Below are positions 39,536 to 48,225 of a stretch of 64,000 bases of DNA, in pieces. Both the position numbers and the translations under genes were made by a program. The notes below the pieces were generated by a model. It was not told where the DNA came from and ran no database searches. It saw only the letters and a program-made list of their open reading frames with translations. Location: the NCBI RefSeq assembly GCF_002135205.1, contig NZ_NEFZ01000001.1, positions 682,001 to 746,000 on the forward strand, read 5' to 3'. Source of the stretch: Acinetobacter sp. ANC 4204 (lineage in GTDB: Bacteria; Pseudomonadota; Gammaproteobacteria; Pseudomonadales; Moraxellaceae). Each line of letters opens with the position of its first letter. The stretch's first letter is position 1.

Positions 39536-39670
39536 AATGACAGCTTATGTGTCGCGAAATCCTAATAATGACAGCTTATGTGTCGCAAAAGTTGTCATTA
39601 AGTTTCACTGATGATGCTTAAGTATATGATTTTCTATTCGATCCAATGACAACTTATGTGTCGCATGACG
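39536..39670 (-). repeat. Distal (left-type) transposon end with three TnsB-type sites
   Basis: Inverted copies of the end repeat at 39536-39553, 39567-39584 and 39645-39662 (AATGACA(G/A)CTTATGTGTC), followed by the terminal GCATGACG. The wide and unequal spacing is like the Tn7 left end. Confidence 0.8.
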
Positions 39671-39675
39671 AGCCG
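39671..39675. repeat. Target site duplication AGCCG (distal side)
   Basis: Identical to 22842-22846. Its last two bases are also the first two of the next element's terminus, showing that the 16.8-kb transposon inserted at the edge of an older insertion. Confidence 0.78.
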
Positions 39676-39770
39676 TCATGCGACACAAGGTTTGTCAAAA
39701 ATGACACATTGTTTGTCATAAGACGACGCATTGTTTGTCATAAAAAACCGCCATTAATGGCGGTTTTTTT
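39674..39770 (+). mobile_element. Right-type end of a second, older Tn7-like element
   Basis: The terminus CGTCATGC is followed by three tightly spaced sites at 39682-39699, 39703-39720 and 39725-39742 (GACACATTGTTTGTCATA type), then a hairpin terminator (ACCGCCAT/ATGGCGGT with A and T runs). Order, spacing and hairpin copy the proximal end at 22847-22945, but the repeat sequence differs (TTGTTTGTC rather than AAGTTGTC), so it belonged to a related, not identical, transposon. No matching transposase genes or other end were found downstream. Confidence 0.7.
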
Positions 39771-39813
39771 TATTCTAAAATAGAAATTAAATTTATGAGA
39801 TACAAAACCATCT

Positions 39814-40007
39814 TTATAAACTATGAAGATGGAATTTACTCCTATGATGATCAGTTAACATATCATTTGAAAACCAGCTTGGAAGATCGTTCACTAAACT
39901 CCCTTCAAGCGGTAAGTGAGGATAAAAATTTTCTACAATAAAAGCCATAAATTTTCTTAAACAGAGTGGCCCTTTTACTGGAATTCGCCAATCTTCTATA
40001 CTAATAT
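39814..40007 (-). pseudogene. C-terminal remnant of an unidentified gene, cut by an IS end
   Basis: About 64 codons of open frame on the minus strand ending at 39814 (tail DHHRSKFHLHSL) just inside the second transposon end. The upstream part is replaced at 40008 by an IS inverted repeat, so the gene is truncated. The surviving residues (for example WRIPVKGPLCLRKFMAFIVE) do not point me to a family. It was probably cargo of the older element. Confidence 0.5.
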
Positions 40008-40205
40008 GGCTTTGTTGCATAAACATTCAAAAGCTGAGTTTTCCCCAATCCATTCAAATTTAAGTGACAACTTGGGTGTCAGGTCTACCTAATTCCGTAA
40101 ATCTATTCAGAACTGCCACACGCGCATGAATTTCATTGACCTGACTTTGAAAATGTCTTGCCGTCAGCTTATCTCCTAATAATTTGATGCAATGCATCTT
40201 GATTT
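40008..40205 (-). mobile_element. IS fragment, probably IS5/IS903 group (3' end of transposase)
   Basis: Begins with a terminal repeat GGCTTTGTTGCATAAA like those of IS903-type elements. On the minus strand the last ~47 codons of a transposase end at 40060 (KLLGDKLTARHFQSQVNEIH, then RFTELGRPDTQVVT). The 5' part is missing: the frame runs into the terminator of the next operon. The IS group is assigned by motif memory and is tentative. Confidence 0.6.
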
Positions 40206-40247
40206 TATAAAAAACTAAAGGAAACCACTTCGGGGTTTCCTTTAGTT
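40205..40247 (-). terminator. Strong terminator of the exported-protein operon
   Basis: 14-bp perfect stem AACTAAAGGAAACC / GGTTTCCTTTAGTT with a 7-base loop. On the minus strand it is followed by a T-run, consistent with ending the operon that starts at 44581. Confidence 0.88.
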
Positions 40248-40319
40248 AAGTAATTGATTTAATTATCATTTACAATTTAGAATTTAGAATTTTTACAAGC
40301 ATTAACCTAAATAATATTT

Positions 40320-41012
40320 TTAAATATCATCAAGAGTTTTTGGTTTTTCTGACGAACTTGTTGGGACTTTAAATTCGATACCCGCTTTTTTAAACAGTTT
40401 CGGGTATTCCACCAAAGCCATAGTTGAATTTTTAGCAATACCTGTGATATCACCAACCATACTTTTAGCATCAACTAAAGACATTCCAGTATTGGTTAGA
40501 CTGTTTGGATTTGCAATTAAACTAGTGCTCACCTTTTTAGCTCCTACAGCTAATTCGCGAGCAGTTAGGCTTGCAATGGCAAAATTAGTTGCAGAGTTCA
40601 ATAAATGTTTTTTCTGCTCAGCATTCAGTGCCGAAAGTTTAGCTACAGTTGCTTCCTCATCTTTTTGTGAAGCTTCTAAAACAGTATCTGATAATGCAAC
40701 AATCTGTTTTTGGATTGCTTCTTTTTCTTTCAAATCAGAAGTTGTTTTCAAACTTTTCTGTTTTGCTTTTAATTCATCTGAATCCTGCTTACTTGCAAGC
40801 AATGAAGCTAAAGCCGTACGACTCTGAATAAACATTGCATTTGTTGCTTTAGCCTGCGTGAAAAAACCATTGAGGTCCATATTTGAAGAAGATACGCCAG
40901 TTACAGATTCAGATAATGATGACGAAAGATTACTCAACGACCCAAAACCTGCATAGACACCTGATGCACTTATTGAAGCACTTGCTGCTAAAACAATCGC
41001 AATTTTTTTCAT
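40320..41012 (-). CDS. Exported helical protein of unknown function, 230 aa
   Basis: The signal peptide is clear (MKKIAIVLAASASISASGVYA). The mature part is Ser/Ala/Lys-rich and largely helical, with probable coiled-coil between about residues 75 and 135. I find no named domain. It is the third gene of a three-gene minus-strand unit, 12 bp after the 686-aa gene, and is followed by a strong terminator. A periplasmic or surface partner of the two upstream proteins is the simplest reading. Confidence 0.65.
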   Translation of the reverse strand: MKKIAIVLAASASISASGVYAGFGSLSNLSSSLSESVTGVSSSNMDLNGFFTQAKATNAMFIQSRTALASLLASKQDSDELKAKQKSLKTTSDLKEKEAIQKQIVALSDTVLEASQKDEEATVAKLSALNAEQKKHLLNSATNFAIASLTARELAVGAKKVSTSLIANPNSLTNTGMSLVDAKSMVGDITGIAKNSTMALVEYPKLFKKAGIEFKVPTSSSEKPKTLDDI

Positions 41013-41024
41013 ACCCTGTTACCC

Positions 41025-43085
41025 CTATTGTGAAGAATCGGCTTTTTGCACGATTTGATTTAAAATTTTTGGTAAAGCCTCAAACATCTGAATGTTATAC
41101 ATTTCATGACGATGCTGATAATCAATACCCTTCAATCCAATTTCTTGTTGCAAACCATAAGCCCCTATTTTCTCAGCCTTTTGGTTAAATCTACGCGCCC
41201 CACTAGCCATAACTAATGTGGCATCACAATTACTTTTGTCAGCATTACATCTAATACTGTCTTGTTTCACTTCGAGCTTAAGCACTGGCTGTAAACATTC
41301 ATCTGTTGGAATATGAAAGTTAACTTTCATATCTTTTTTAAAACCTGCATTTTCAGTCATAGCAATCACTGAGTCTTTTAATAAAGTCTGTCCTTTAAAG
41401 CCTGAACCTGTCGCATAGAATGGTCGTTTCGATTGACTAGTAAAAGCGTGATAAATCAATGGACCAAAACCATAAAATGGAATTTCACCAATTTGCTCAG
41501 TATGCAGCCCTAAACATAAAACACGAGATTGCTTTGAATCTCCCACTGGGGCAGAACTATCAAGCAAAACAGTGTCTCCAGAACGCACAGGTAAACGATC
41601 ACTGCTGCTAACTGGAAAATCTAATTGTGCATTAACTTTCGTGCCTTGACGCTCTAAAACGGTCGCTTCCCATGTTGGAATTAAAATATTACGTCCTGCT
41701 GCTTTATCTGAATGATAAACATGGACTTTCATTCCTGTACTTAAGCGCTCGCCAGCATCATCAATAACGATGTTCTGACCACTTGATCCAGAGACTTTTA
41801 AATCAGAACGAGTAAATTGAATCCCTTTTTGAAATTGTTGGCCTAATTTCAAAAGTGCATTTTTCAATACAACTTCTTTACGAGCCTCGAGAGAAAATCC
41901 CATTCCATCTGAAATCACATCTTTGATATCATCGGTCGCATGCGCGGAGTAAATTACCCGGCCAGAACGATCAATCATTTCAGCAAAGACTTCACTATGA
42001 AAAACCTGTTGCTGAGTTATTTTTCCAATTTGTTGCTGATAAGCAATTACAGGGATGACATTTATTCGAATGAAAAATTCAGGTAATTCACGTTGGTTAA
42101 TGTCTTCACTTTGCGCTAATCCAGTTTGCTCACTAATACTTTGTGTCATCGCACTATAACGTCGATTGACTGGTGTTAAAGTAAATGAGGCTTGCTCACC
42201 CACTGCATCAGAAAAAATTTGTTCTATTAAGTCTTTCGATTCGCCTTGATAAGTCAGCACATCGACCACTAAAGCTTTGGGCTTATTCATAGCCTGTCGT
42301 GTATTGGTTGAAACTTTACTAAAGTGCTTACTACTGTTCTGCATCAAGACTGGTACAGCCACAGCATAATCACTGTCAGCATGCACAACACGAATCAAAT
42401 CACCATCTGCTGAGCTGAGTTCAGCTTGTGCAGCAATTCCTTGCTTAAAGCCTTTATCTAAAACAAAATAGGATTTCCACTGATCAATCACTTGAGTTCC
42501 TGTTTCAGAAACTTTAAGTTTTGATTTTAATTCTTGAGTCACTTGCTGCGTTAGCATCAACAAAGTACTTTGAAATTTCTGCTTAATTGCTGTTTTGGTT
42601 ACGCTAGAATCAATCTCTGTAGCAAGTACTTGAATTGGTTGTGACAAGGTCTTACTGTCACTATATATAACCTCTCCAGATAACACATTGGTGAGTTTTA
42701 GACTTAAGGTCACTGGAAGAAAAATTTCGGCAGTCGAATCCTTCTTCACAATGTATTCACTTGCGCGTAAAACTTCTAGTGATGCAATATAAGTGCGGTT
42801 TTTCGTTTTTTGTGAAATAGTATCGACTATCTGTTCATCAAAACCTTCCTTTAAACTTTGTACAAAAAGTTGCTCAACTTGTTTACGAATGCTTTCATTG
42901 TCAATCGCTTGACTGAAGTCACATACAATTGAAGACCCATTCGCTTCGTATTTGCTAGGATCATTACGACAAGGTTGCTCTAGCCCAAAAATTCCTTTCG
43001 ATGGGTAAATTTGAATATTCGCATTTGCCCATGCCGAAACAAGCATCGGCATAGCTAAACATAAAGCTTTTAACTTTATTTGCAT
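41025..43085 (-). CDS. Large exported protein, FlgT/CsgG-like flavour, 686 aa
   Basis: The ATG at 43083-43085 is preferred over one at 43103 since a GGTGG lies just upstream and the signal peptide (MQIKLKALCLAMPMLVSAWA) then starts at residue 1. The mature protein has alternating beta-rich segments; KALVVDVLTYQG and the ERLSTGMKVHVYHSD segment recall CsgG/TolB-like and FlgT C-terminal modules, but this is a weak resemblance. It has several Cys in the last 150 residues, consistent with periplasmic disulfides. It overlaps the upstream gene by 10 bp, showing coupling. Confidence 0.6.
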   Translation of the reverse strand: MQIKLKALCLAMPMLVSAWANANIQIYPSKGIFGLEQPCRNDPSKYEANGSSIVCDFSQAIDNESIRKQVEQLFVQSLKEGFDEQIVDTISQKTKNRTYIASLEVLRASEYIVKKDSTAEIFLPVTLSLKLTNVLSGEVIYSDSKTLSQPIQVLATEIDSSVTKTAIKQKFQSTLLMLTQQVTQELKSKLKVSETGTQVIDQWKSYFVLDKGFKQGIAAQAELSSADGDLIRVVHADSDYAVAVPVLMQNSSKHFSKVSTNTRQAMNKPKALVVDVLTYQGESKDLIEQIFSDAVGEQASFTLTPVNRRYSAMTQSISEQTGLAQSEDINQRELPEFFIRINVIPVIAYQQQIGKITQQQVFHSEVFAEMIDRSGRVIYSAHATDDIKDVISDGMGFSLEARKEVVLKNALLKLGQQFQKGIQFTRSDLKVSGSSGQNIVIDDAGERLSTGMKVHVYHSDKAAGRNILIPTWEATVLERQGTKVNAQLDFPVSSSDRLPVRSGDTVLLDSSAPVGDSKQSRVLCLGLHTEQIGEIPFYGFGPLIYHAFTSQSKRPFYATGSGFKGQTLLKDSVIAMTENAGFKKDMKVNFHIPTDECLQPVLKLEVKQDSIRCNADKSNCDATLVMASGARRFNQKAEKIGAYGLQQEIGLKGIDYQHRHEMYNIQMFEALPKILNQIVQKADSSQ

Positions 43086-44581
43086 TGTGTACCACCAATA
43101 CAAAGCGTAATCGTATTGCCAGCTTGTAAACGCTCAGCACTTGATAGAGTTGGATTTACTTTACGTAGTGCTTTAGCCAATTCTGCACTAACAGGTTTCT
43201 CACTCTTATAAGTCATGGTCATTTCGACCAATTTTCCATCCTGAGTGCGAATATCAATATTTTCTGCACCATCCATTTCATCTAAGGCAATGTATAAATC
43301 GTCCCCTAAACGAGAAGAAACATTGCCAGAAACACTTTTCACAAAAATGGTAATTTCTTTACCATACATAGTGCGATTTTTTGCATAACCCAGAATCTGT
43401 GGTCCTACTTGGCTAACGGCCAATTCGCCAAGTTTCTTAGCAACATTCGTACGACAAGAATCTGTAGTCGCACCTGTCGAAGATTCTGTACGAGTTTCAC
43501 CACCCATCAAAGTTGAATCATCGACTGAATAAATTTTGAAGCTAACGGCACCATCACAGACAAATTGCCCAGTAGCACTCGAACGACCACGATCATAAAT
43601 ATAAGAGCTACCCGCCATAAACCAATCTGCTTTTTCTTTTCGTGCAGCGATTACGAGTTTATTCAACTCTGTATCACTCATCAGTTGCTGAATCGACATA
43701 CTCCGACCATTCAAATACTGACTTCTAAAACGGTCAGAATCGAGCAACCGCAAATCATAACGTGAAGCAGAACTCGCAATTGAATTTAAGGTTTGATTAT
43801 CACGCTCAGCTTTAGTACTTGGAGTCTGATATTCCACATATTTCACAAAGCTTTGGATATCATTTTGTCGTTCGGATTGACTGTATTTAGCTGATTCACT
43901 AGCGTTGTAGCTACTTGAAGAAGCTGATTTACCTGAATTATTATGGCTTGCTGAACGAGCGGAAACACCAACACCCGCCCCATAGTAATTATCATAAGCA
44001 TAACCAGATGCAGCAGCTGAACGTCCTTTTGAAGAATAAGAATCTGAAGCACTGGCTTTGGCACTTTCGCTAGCTTTGTAACTCGCATCTTCATCATAGC
44101 TATAACTACGATCAGAAAAATATGATGTGAACTCTTTAACAGGTTTTGAGTTATCTTTTGGTACCCCAAAATATTCATCCATTACAATCATAATTGGACT
44201 CGTTCGGCTACTTTTCTTCGCCAGCCCTAAATCATTGAGAATTGAACGAAATTCTTGATCATCCACTTCTAGACTAACTTGGGTAACTAACTCATTGTTA
44301 CTATTAGTACTACTCCCTCGATTCAACACATAACTGCTATCAATTTGTTTTACAATATCATCCAAATATTGATTCGCATCGTTCATAGCTTGAGGGCCAT
44401 TAATACGTTTAATCAAAGTAATCACTGCATCCTTTTTTGCATTATTGAATGCTTGATTACGTGTACTATTTAGGTCTTTTTTAACGATAGGTGCACTACC
44501 TTCCCCATTCGCTTTAACGATTTCAGCAGTACTAACTTGAACAATACCCAAGCACAATAGTGTCAATATAGCCTTTTTCAT
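43076..44581 (-). CDS. Exported protein with FlgT-N-like N-terminus and Ser/Tyr-rich linker, 501 aa
   Basis: The start at 44579-44581 (MKKAILTLLC) is chosen for its AGGGG Shine-Dalgarno; an ATG 12 bases earlier lacks one. After the signal peptide (cleavage near VSTA), the segment VKANGEGSAPIVKKDLNSTR leading into NQAFNNAKKDAV resembles the FlgT N-terminal domain. Residues about 165-245 are Ser/Ala/Tyr-rich and low-complexity. The C-terminal half contains further alpha/beta segments and ends with two Cys (CIGGTQCK). First gene of the unit. Acinetobacter lacks flagella, so a flagellar job is unlikely. Confidence 0.6.
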   Translation of the reverse strand: MKKAILTLLCLGIVQVSTAEIVKANGEGSAPIVKKDLNSTRNQAFNNAKKDAVITLIKRINGPQAMNDANQYLDDIVKQIDSSYVLNRGSSTNSNNELVTQVSLEVDDQEFRSILNDLGLAKKSSRTSPIMIVMDEYFGVPKDNSKPVKEFTSYFSDRSYSYDEDASYKASESAKASASDSYSSKGRSAAASGYAYDNYYGAGVGVSARSASHNNSGKSASSSSYNASESAKYSQSERQNDIQSFVKYVEYQTPSTKAERDNQTLNSIASSASRYDLRLLDSDRFRSQYLNGRSMSIQQLMSDTELNKLVIAARKEKADWFMAGSSYIYDRGRSSATGQFVCDGAVSFKIYSVDDSTLMGGETRTESSTGATTDSCRTNVAKKLGELAVSQVGPQILGYAKNRTMYGKEITIFVKSVSGNVSSRLGDDLYIALDEMDGAENIDIRTQDGKLVEMTMTYKSEKPVSAELAKALRKVNPTLSSAERLQAGNTITLCIGGTQCK

Positions 44582-44593
44582 AATTCCCCTCAT

Positions 44594-45348
44594 CGTTAAA
44601 GCTTCAAGCTAGAACTATAATTTCTTTATTAGATTTAAAGTGATATTTCACATATACAAAAAACAAACAGATAATAAACAAAAAAGAACCTTAACTCCAT
44701 TAAAAAATTCGACTTTTTTAATTATTACAAAAAAGCCAACGCATTTTTTTCTGCATCAAAAAACGGTAGGCTATGAGTAAATGACTTTAACTAATCGAAA
44801 TTAACTTTTGAAAAATTTCAAATAAATTCAACTTTTTTGTGCTGATAGTGCAGGCATTTCTTTGTAAGAAAAAAATTTATCCCAATACTGATCTTAGGCG
44901 CAATCATTGATTCAATCTAAGGAAAGCTTTCATGTGAAATGTTGTTAGATGAAAGTAAGACGCTTGCGTAGAAGATGCTCACATCCATGTCAATTTTTTA
45001 GCTAAAATTGATATAAACACAGTAAATAAAATAAATACTGAATTTGAAAAGATTGCAGATTTCAGAAGTAATAGGATTTATTTAATATAATATTTCACTT
45101 ATAAAGTTCAGTATTATATTAAATCCTGCTCGTGGATTTTAGGAATCCTCGATATTAAAAGGTAAAGATTATTTACGATTTTTTATTCTATTGGTAACAA
45201 TATGCCTTGAATCTTTAGGCTGATATCTTTTAAGTAAAGACTTCATATAAATTAAACTGAGCTATCTGAGATGGTGGCAGATGAACTGGCACCTTACTCA
45301 TTAATAAATTTAATTTTTATAATTGCTTTGACCCAATTATTACCTCTA
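44594..45348. other. 755-bp AT-rich region without a recognisable gene
   Basis: I see no open frame of note, RNA gene or terminal repeat. It includes the promoter of the exported-protein operon near 44600-44700. It also forms the junction between that operon and the hsd block, so it may hide decayed sequence. Confidence 0.5.
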
Positions 45349-48225
45349 TTAAAACCCGACATAAAACTTCTCAATCAACTGTCTCGTTTTCGCCAGCAAA
45401 TTGGTCAAGACATTATCTCGCTCAAACAACTTCACCTTAAAGTTAGGTAATTCCTTCATTTCTTCTTTACGTGGCAAGCGTTGATTAAACTCATAATTAT
45501 CCAAGACCCGCTTCATCGCTTCAGGTTTTAGATTTTCTTGCTCACAGAAATGCTGGTAAGCCTGTTCTTTTTGTACATCCCAGAACTGAGCAAACGCCGT
45601 TTGTACACTTTGCCCATTAATCATTTTTGGCATGTTTTCTTCAATGAACTTTTGAATCAAATCTTGCTTATCATGCAAACTAATATCACTGCCTATAAGA
45701 TCGTGTACCTGTGCTTCGTATTTCTGACGCTGCTCATCCGTTTCAGCATTCACCACCATCTGTAATAGTGTCAGGATATAACCAACATTGATACGATCAC
45801 TGTGCAGTAAATCTAATTGAAAATCGACATCATCAAGGACCGAGACTTTATCTTTCTTGGTGGTTTTACGAATTTCTCGACATAGGTCTGCATATTTCGA
45901 AGCAAAATTAGCAAAGTGCTGTTTATCTAATAACGTCTGGTCTTGATCGTACTCCACAAAGGTTTGCAACTGTGCGTTGTAACGCATGACCTCACGGAAA
46001 GCTTTAATAAATTCAAGTTGTTCCTCTTCTGTGACTAAATTATCTACAGTCTGATAATCAGGCGTAATACTGAGGAGCTTTTCAACCGCTTGCTCATAAT
46101 CTTGTTTGATTTCATCAAAGCTAGGGACGAGTACAGTCTTTCTGGCTTCTTTATTTGAAAATAATGCCAATGCTTCATCTGTAGCACGTTTTAGGTTACG
46201 GAAGCTAATAATATTCCCAAATGGTTTTTTATCATTGTAAACACGGTTAGTCCGTGAAAAAGCCTGAATTAGACCATGATATTTAAGGTTCTTATCGACA
46301 TACAAGGTATTCAAAGGCTTTGAGTCAAAACCTGTAAGGAACATATTTACGACCAGTAAAATATCAATCTGCTTTTTCTTTACCCGATCTGCAATATCAC
46401 GGTAATAAGCATAGAATCCATCACCAGAGTTATAGTTAGTGCCAAACTGAGCATTATAATTGGCAATATAGCGATCCAATTTATCACGACTAGACTGATT
46501 TATTTGGCTCGGAGCATCAGTTGATTCTTCTTGAATCAATCCATTTTGGTCATTGTTCTCAACCGCTTCATTCGAACCATAAGAGAAAATAGTCGCAATG
46601 GTGAGAGGTTTAAATAATCGACCTTGCGCCTCATCTTGTTGCTGCTTTTCAGCTTGGACTTTTTCAAATAACTCATAATACTGCGTCAAGGTATCCACTG
46701 AACTGACACAGAACATCGCCGTAAACTCACGGTTCTTGGTTTTAGTGTCATGCGTATCAACGATATAACGAGCAATCATTTCTAATCGCTGCGGATTGTC
46801 ATAAAGCTCTTTGGTATCGATCCCCTCAACATCTTCGTCATAATCAAGGTTATTCTGCATACCTTTAGCAGTATATTTGCCACGATAATCAATTTGGAAT
46901 TGAAGTACGTTACGGTCTCGAATCGCATCCACAATGACATATTGATGCAAACACTGATTGAACAAATAGTCTGTGGTGAGTTTCAAACCTGCTTTGGACT
47001 GACTATTTTCCTCAAAGATCGGTGTTCCCGTGAATCCAAACATCTGCGCATTACTAAAAAACTTTTTAATGTTTTGATGAGTATCACCAAATTGGCTACG
47101 ATGACATTCATCAAAAATGAACACCACTTTTTTGTCTTTTAGATAATTGATATGTTCTAAATATCGGTCAGTGCTAATAGCGCGATTTAACTTTTGAATG
47201 GTGGTCACGATCAGCTTGTCGTGACGTTGATCGAGTTGCTTCACCAAAGTATGCGTGCTGTCTGTGCTATCCACACTCTCGGCTTTAAAAGCATTAAACT
47301 CACGTGAGGTTTGTGTGTCGAGGTCATTACGATCTACTACGAACAATACCTTTTCCACATCAGGCATTTTCATGATGAGCTGACTGGCTTTAAATGATGT
47401 CAGTGTTTTACCTGAACCTGTGGTATGCCAGATATAGCCATTTTGTTCTGAATTTTGTACATGGGCAATAATCTTTTGCACGGCGTAAATTTGATATGGG
47501 TGTAATACCATTAAACTTTTACTGGTTTCCAACATCACCATGTATTGGGTCAGCATATCTGTAAGATGCTTATGATTTAAAAAGGCATCAGTAAAATCAA
47601 CAATTTCATTGATATGTTTATTGGCAACATCTGCCCACGGAAAGGCAAATTCAATCCCAGTTGTACCATTAGAATAATAGCGAGTATTTGCACCGTTACT
47701 AATGACAAAAAGCTGGATAAAACCAAACAGCCCTTGCCCTGCCCAATACGCTTCACGAATATAGCGTTGTGTCTGATTAAAGGCTTCGGCAATTTCCATG
47801 CCGCGTTTTTTCAGTTCAATTTGAACTAAAGGCAAACCATTGACCAAGAGCGTGACATCGAAACGACTGGTTCGACCATTAAAATCACGATGATCTACGG
47901 TAATTTGATTGGTGACTTGGTAAAAGTTTTTGCTTGGGTCATCTGATAAAAAGAAAATGTGCTTGCTGGAACCATCATCAAATTTGGCAGGAAACTGGTC
48001 ACGTAAATTTTTAGCTCGTTCAAATACCGTGCCTGTATTAAGAAAGCTAATGACCTGCTTCCATTCAGTTTCTGATAATGGTGCAAGTCCGTTGGCAAGT
48101 TCAATTTGTGTTTTAAGATTAGACAGTAGTTGGCGTTCATCCTTGATGGTAACGGTTGCGTACCCTAGCCCTTGCAGTTGTGCAATCAGTTTATTTTCAA
48201 GTTGATATTCGCTTTGAATGGTCAT
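45349..48225 (-). CDS. hsdR: Type I restriction enzyme, R subunit
   Basis: Translocase and nuclease subunit, 958 aa from the ATG at 48225, whose bases overlap the upstream TGA (ATGA), so the longer in-frame start is rejected. The N-terminal nuclease has Asp123, Glu137 and Lys139 (SRFDVTLLV...QIELKKRG). The SF2 helicase has Walker A TTGSGKT (268-274), DECHRSQFGD and FGFTGTPIF. The C-terminal helical domain binds the methylase core. It is last in the operon, far from hsdMS. Confidence 0.95.
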   Translation of the reverse strand: MTIQSEYQLENKLIAQLQGLGYATVTIKDERQLLSNLKTQIELANGLAPLSETEWKQVISFLNTGTVFERAKNLRDQFPAKFDDGSSKHIFFLSDDPSKNFYQVTNQITVDHRDFNGRTSRFDVTLLVNGLPLVQIELKKRGMEIAEAFNQTQRYIREAYWAGQGLFGFIQLFVISNGANTRYYSNGTTGIEFAFPWADVANKHINEIVDFTDAFLNHKHLTDMLTQYMVMLETSKSLMVLHPYQIYAVQKIIAHVQNSEQNGYIWHTTGSGKTLTSFKASQLIMKMPDVEKVLFVVDRNDLDTQTSREFNAFKAESVDSTDSTHTLVKQLDQRHDKLIVTTIQKLNRAISTDRYLEHINYLKDKKVVFIFDECHRSQFGDTHQNIKKFFSNAQMFGFTGTPIFEENSQSKAGLKLTTDYLFNQCLHQYVIVDAIRDRNVLQFQIDYRGKYTAKGMQNNLDYDEDVEGIDTKELYDNPQRLEMIARYIVDTHDTKTKNREFTAMFCVSSVDTLTQYYELFEKVQAEKQQQDEAQGRLFKPLTIATIFSYGSNEAVENNDQNGLIQEESTDAPSQINQSSRDKLDRYIANYNAQFGTNYNSGDGFYAYYRDIADRVKKKQIDILLVVNMFLTGFDSKPLNTLYVDKNLKYHGLIQAFSRTNRVYNDKKPFGNIISFRNLKRATDEALALFSNKEARKTVLVPSFDEIKQDYEQAVEKLLSITPDYQTVDNLVTEEEQLEFIKAFREVMRYNAQLQTFVEYDQDQTLLDKQHFANFASKYADLCREIRKTTKKDKVSVLDDVDFQLDLLHSDRINVGYILTLLQMVVNAETDEQRQKYEAQVHDLIGSDISLHDKQDLIQKFIEENMPKMINGQSVQTAFAQFWDVQKEQAYQHFCEQENLKPEAMKRVLDNYEFNQRLPRKEEMKELPNFKVKLFERDNVLTNLLAKTRQLIEKFYVGF

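Larger units (their letters stand above)
22847..39670. mobile_element. Tn7-like transposon (16.8 kb) inserted downstream of nrdB
   Basis: Both termini read CGTCA(C/T)GCGACACATAAG inward, and the element is flanked by AGCCG duplications. The nrdB-proximal end has three TnsB-type sites (GACACATAAGTTGTCATT family) at 21-22 bp spacing; the distal end has three in inverted orientation at 31 and 78 bp spacing. This asymmetry matches Tn7 right and left ends, and the repeat itself resembles the Tn7 site GACAAAATAGTTGGGAAC. The core tnsA-tnsB-tnsC-tniQ is complete and points away from nrdB. Cargo: a Gabija-like pair with XRE regulator, unknown genes, and a His-Xaa-Ser system. There are no Cas genes, so it is not CRISPR-guided. 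Confidence 0.88.

Noticed and set aside
22847..39670. CRISPR-associated (guide-directed) Tn7-like transposon
   Set aside because: tnsABC and tniQ are present, but no Cas gene or array is found; TniQ has its own DNA-binding array.
40062..40085. Stretch resembling a TnsB end site (GTGACAACTTGGGTGTC)
   Set aside because: It is the coding 3' end of an IS transposase fragment (GRPDTQVVT) and lacks the terminal GCATGACG; the likeness is chance.
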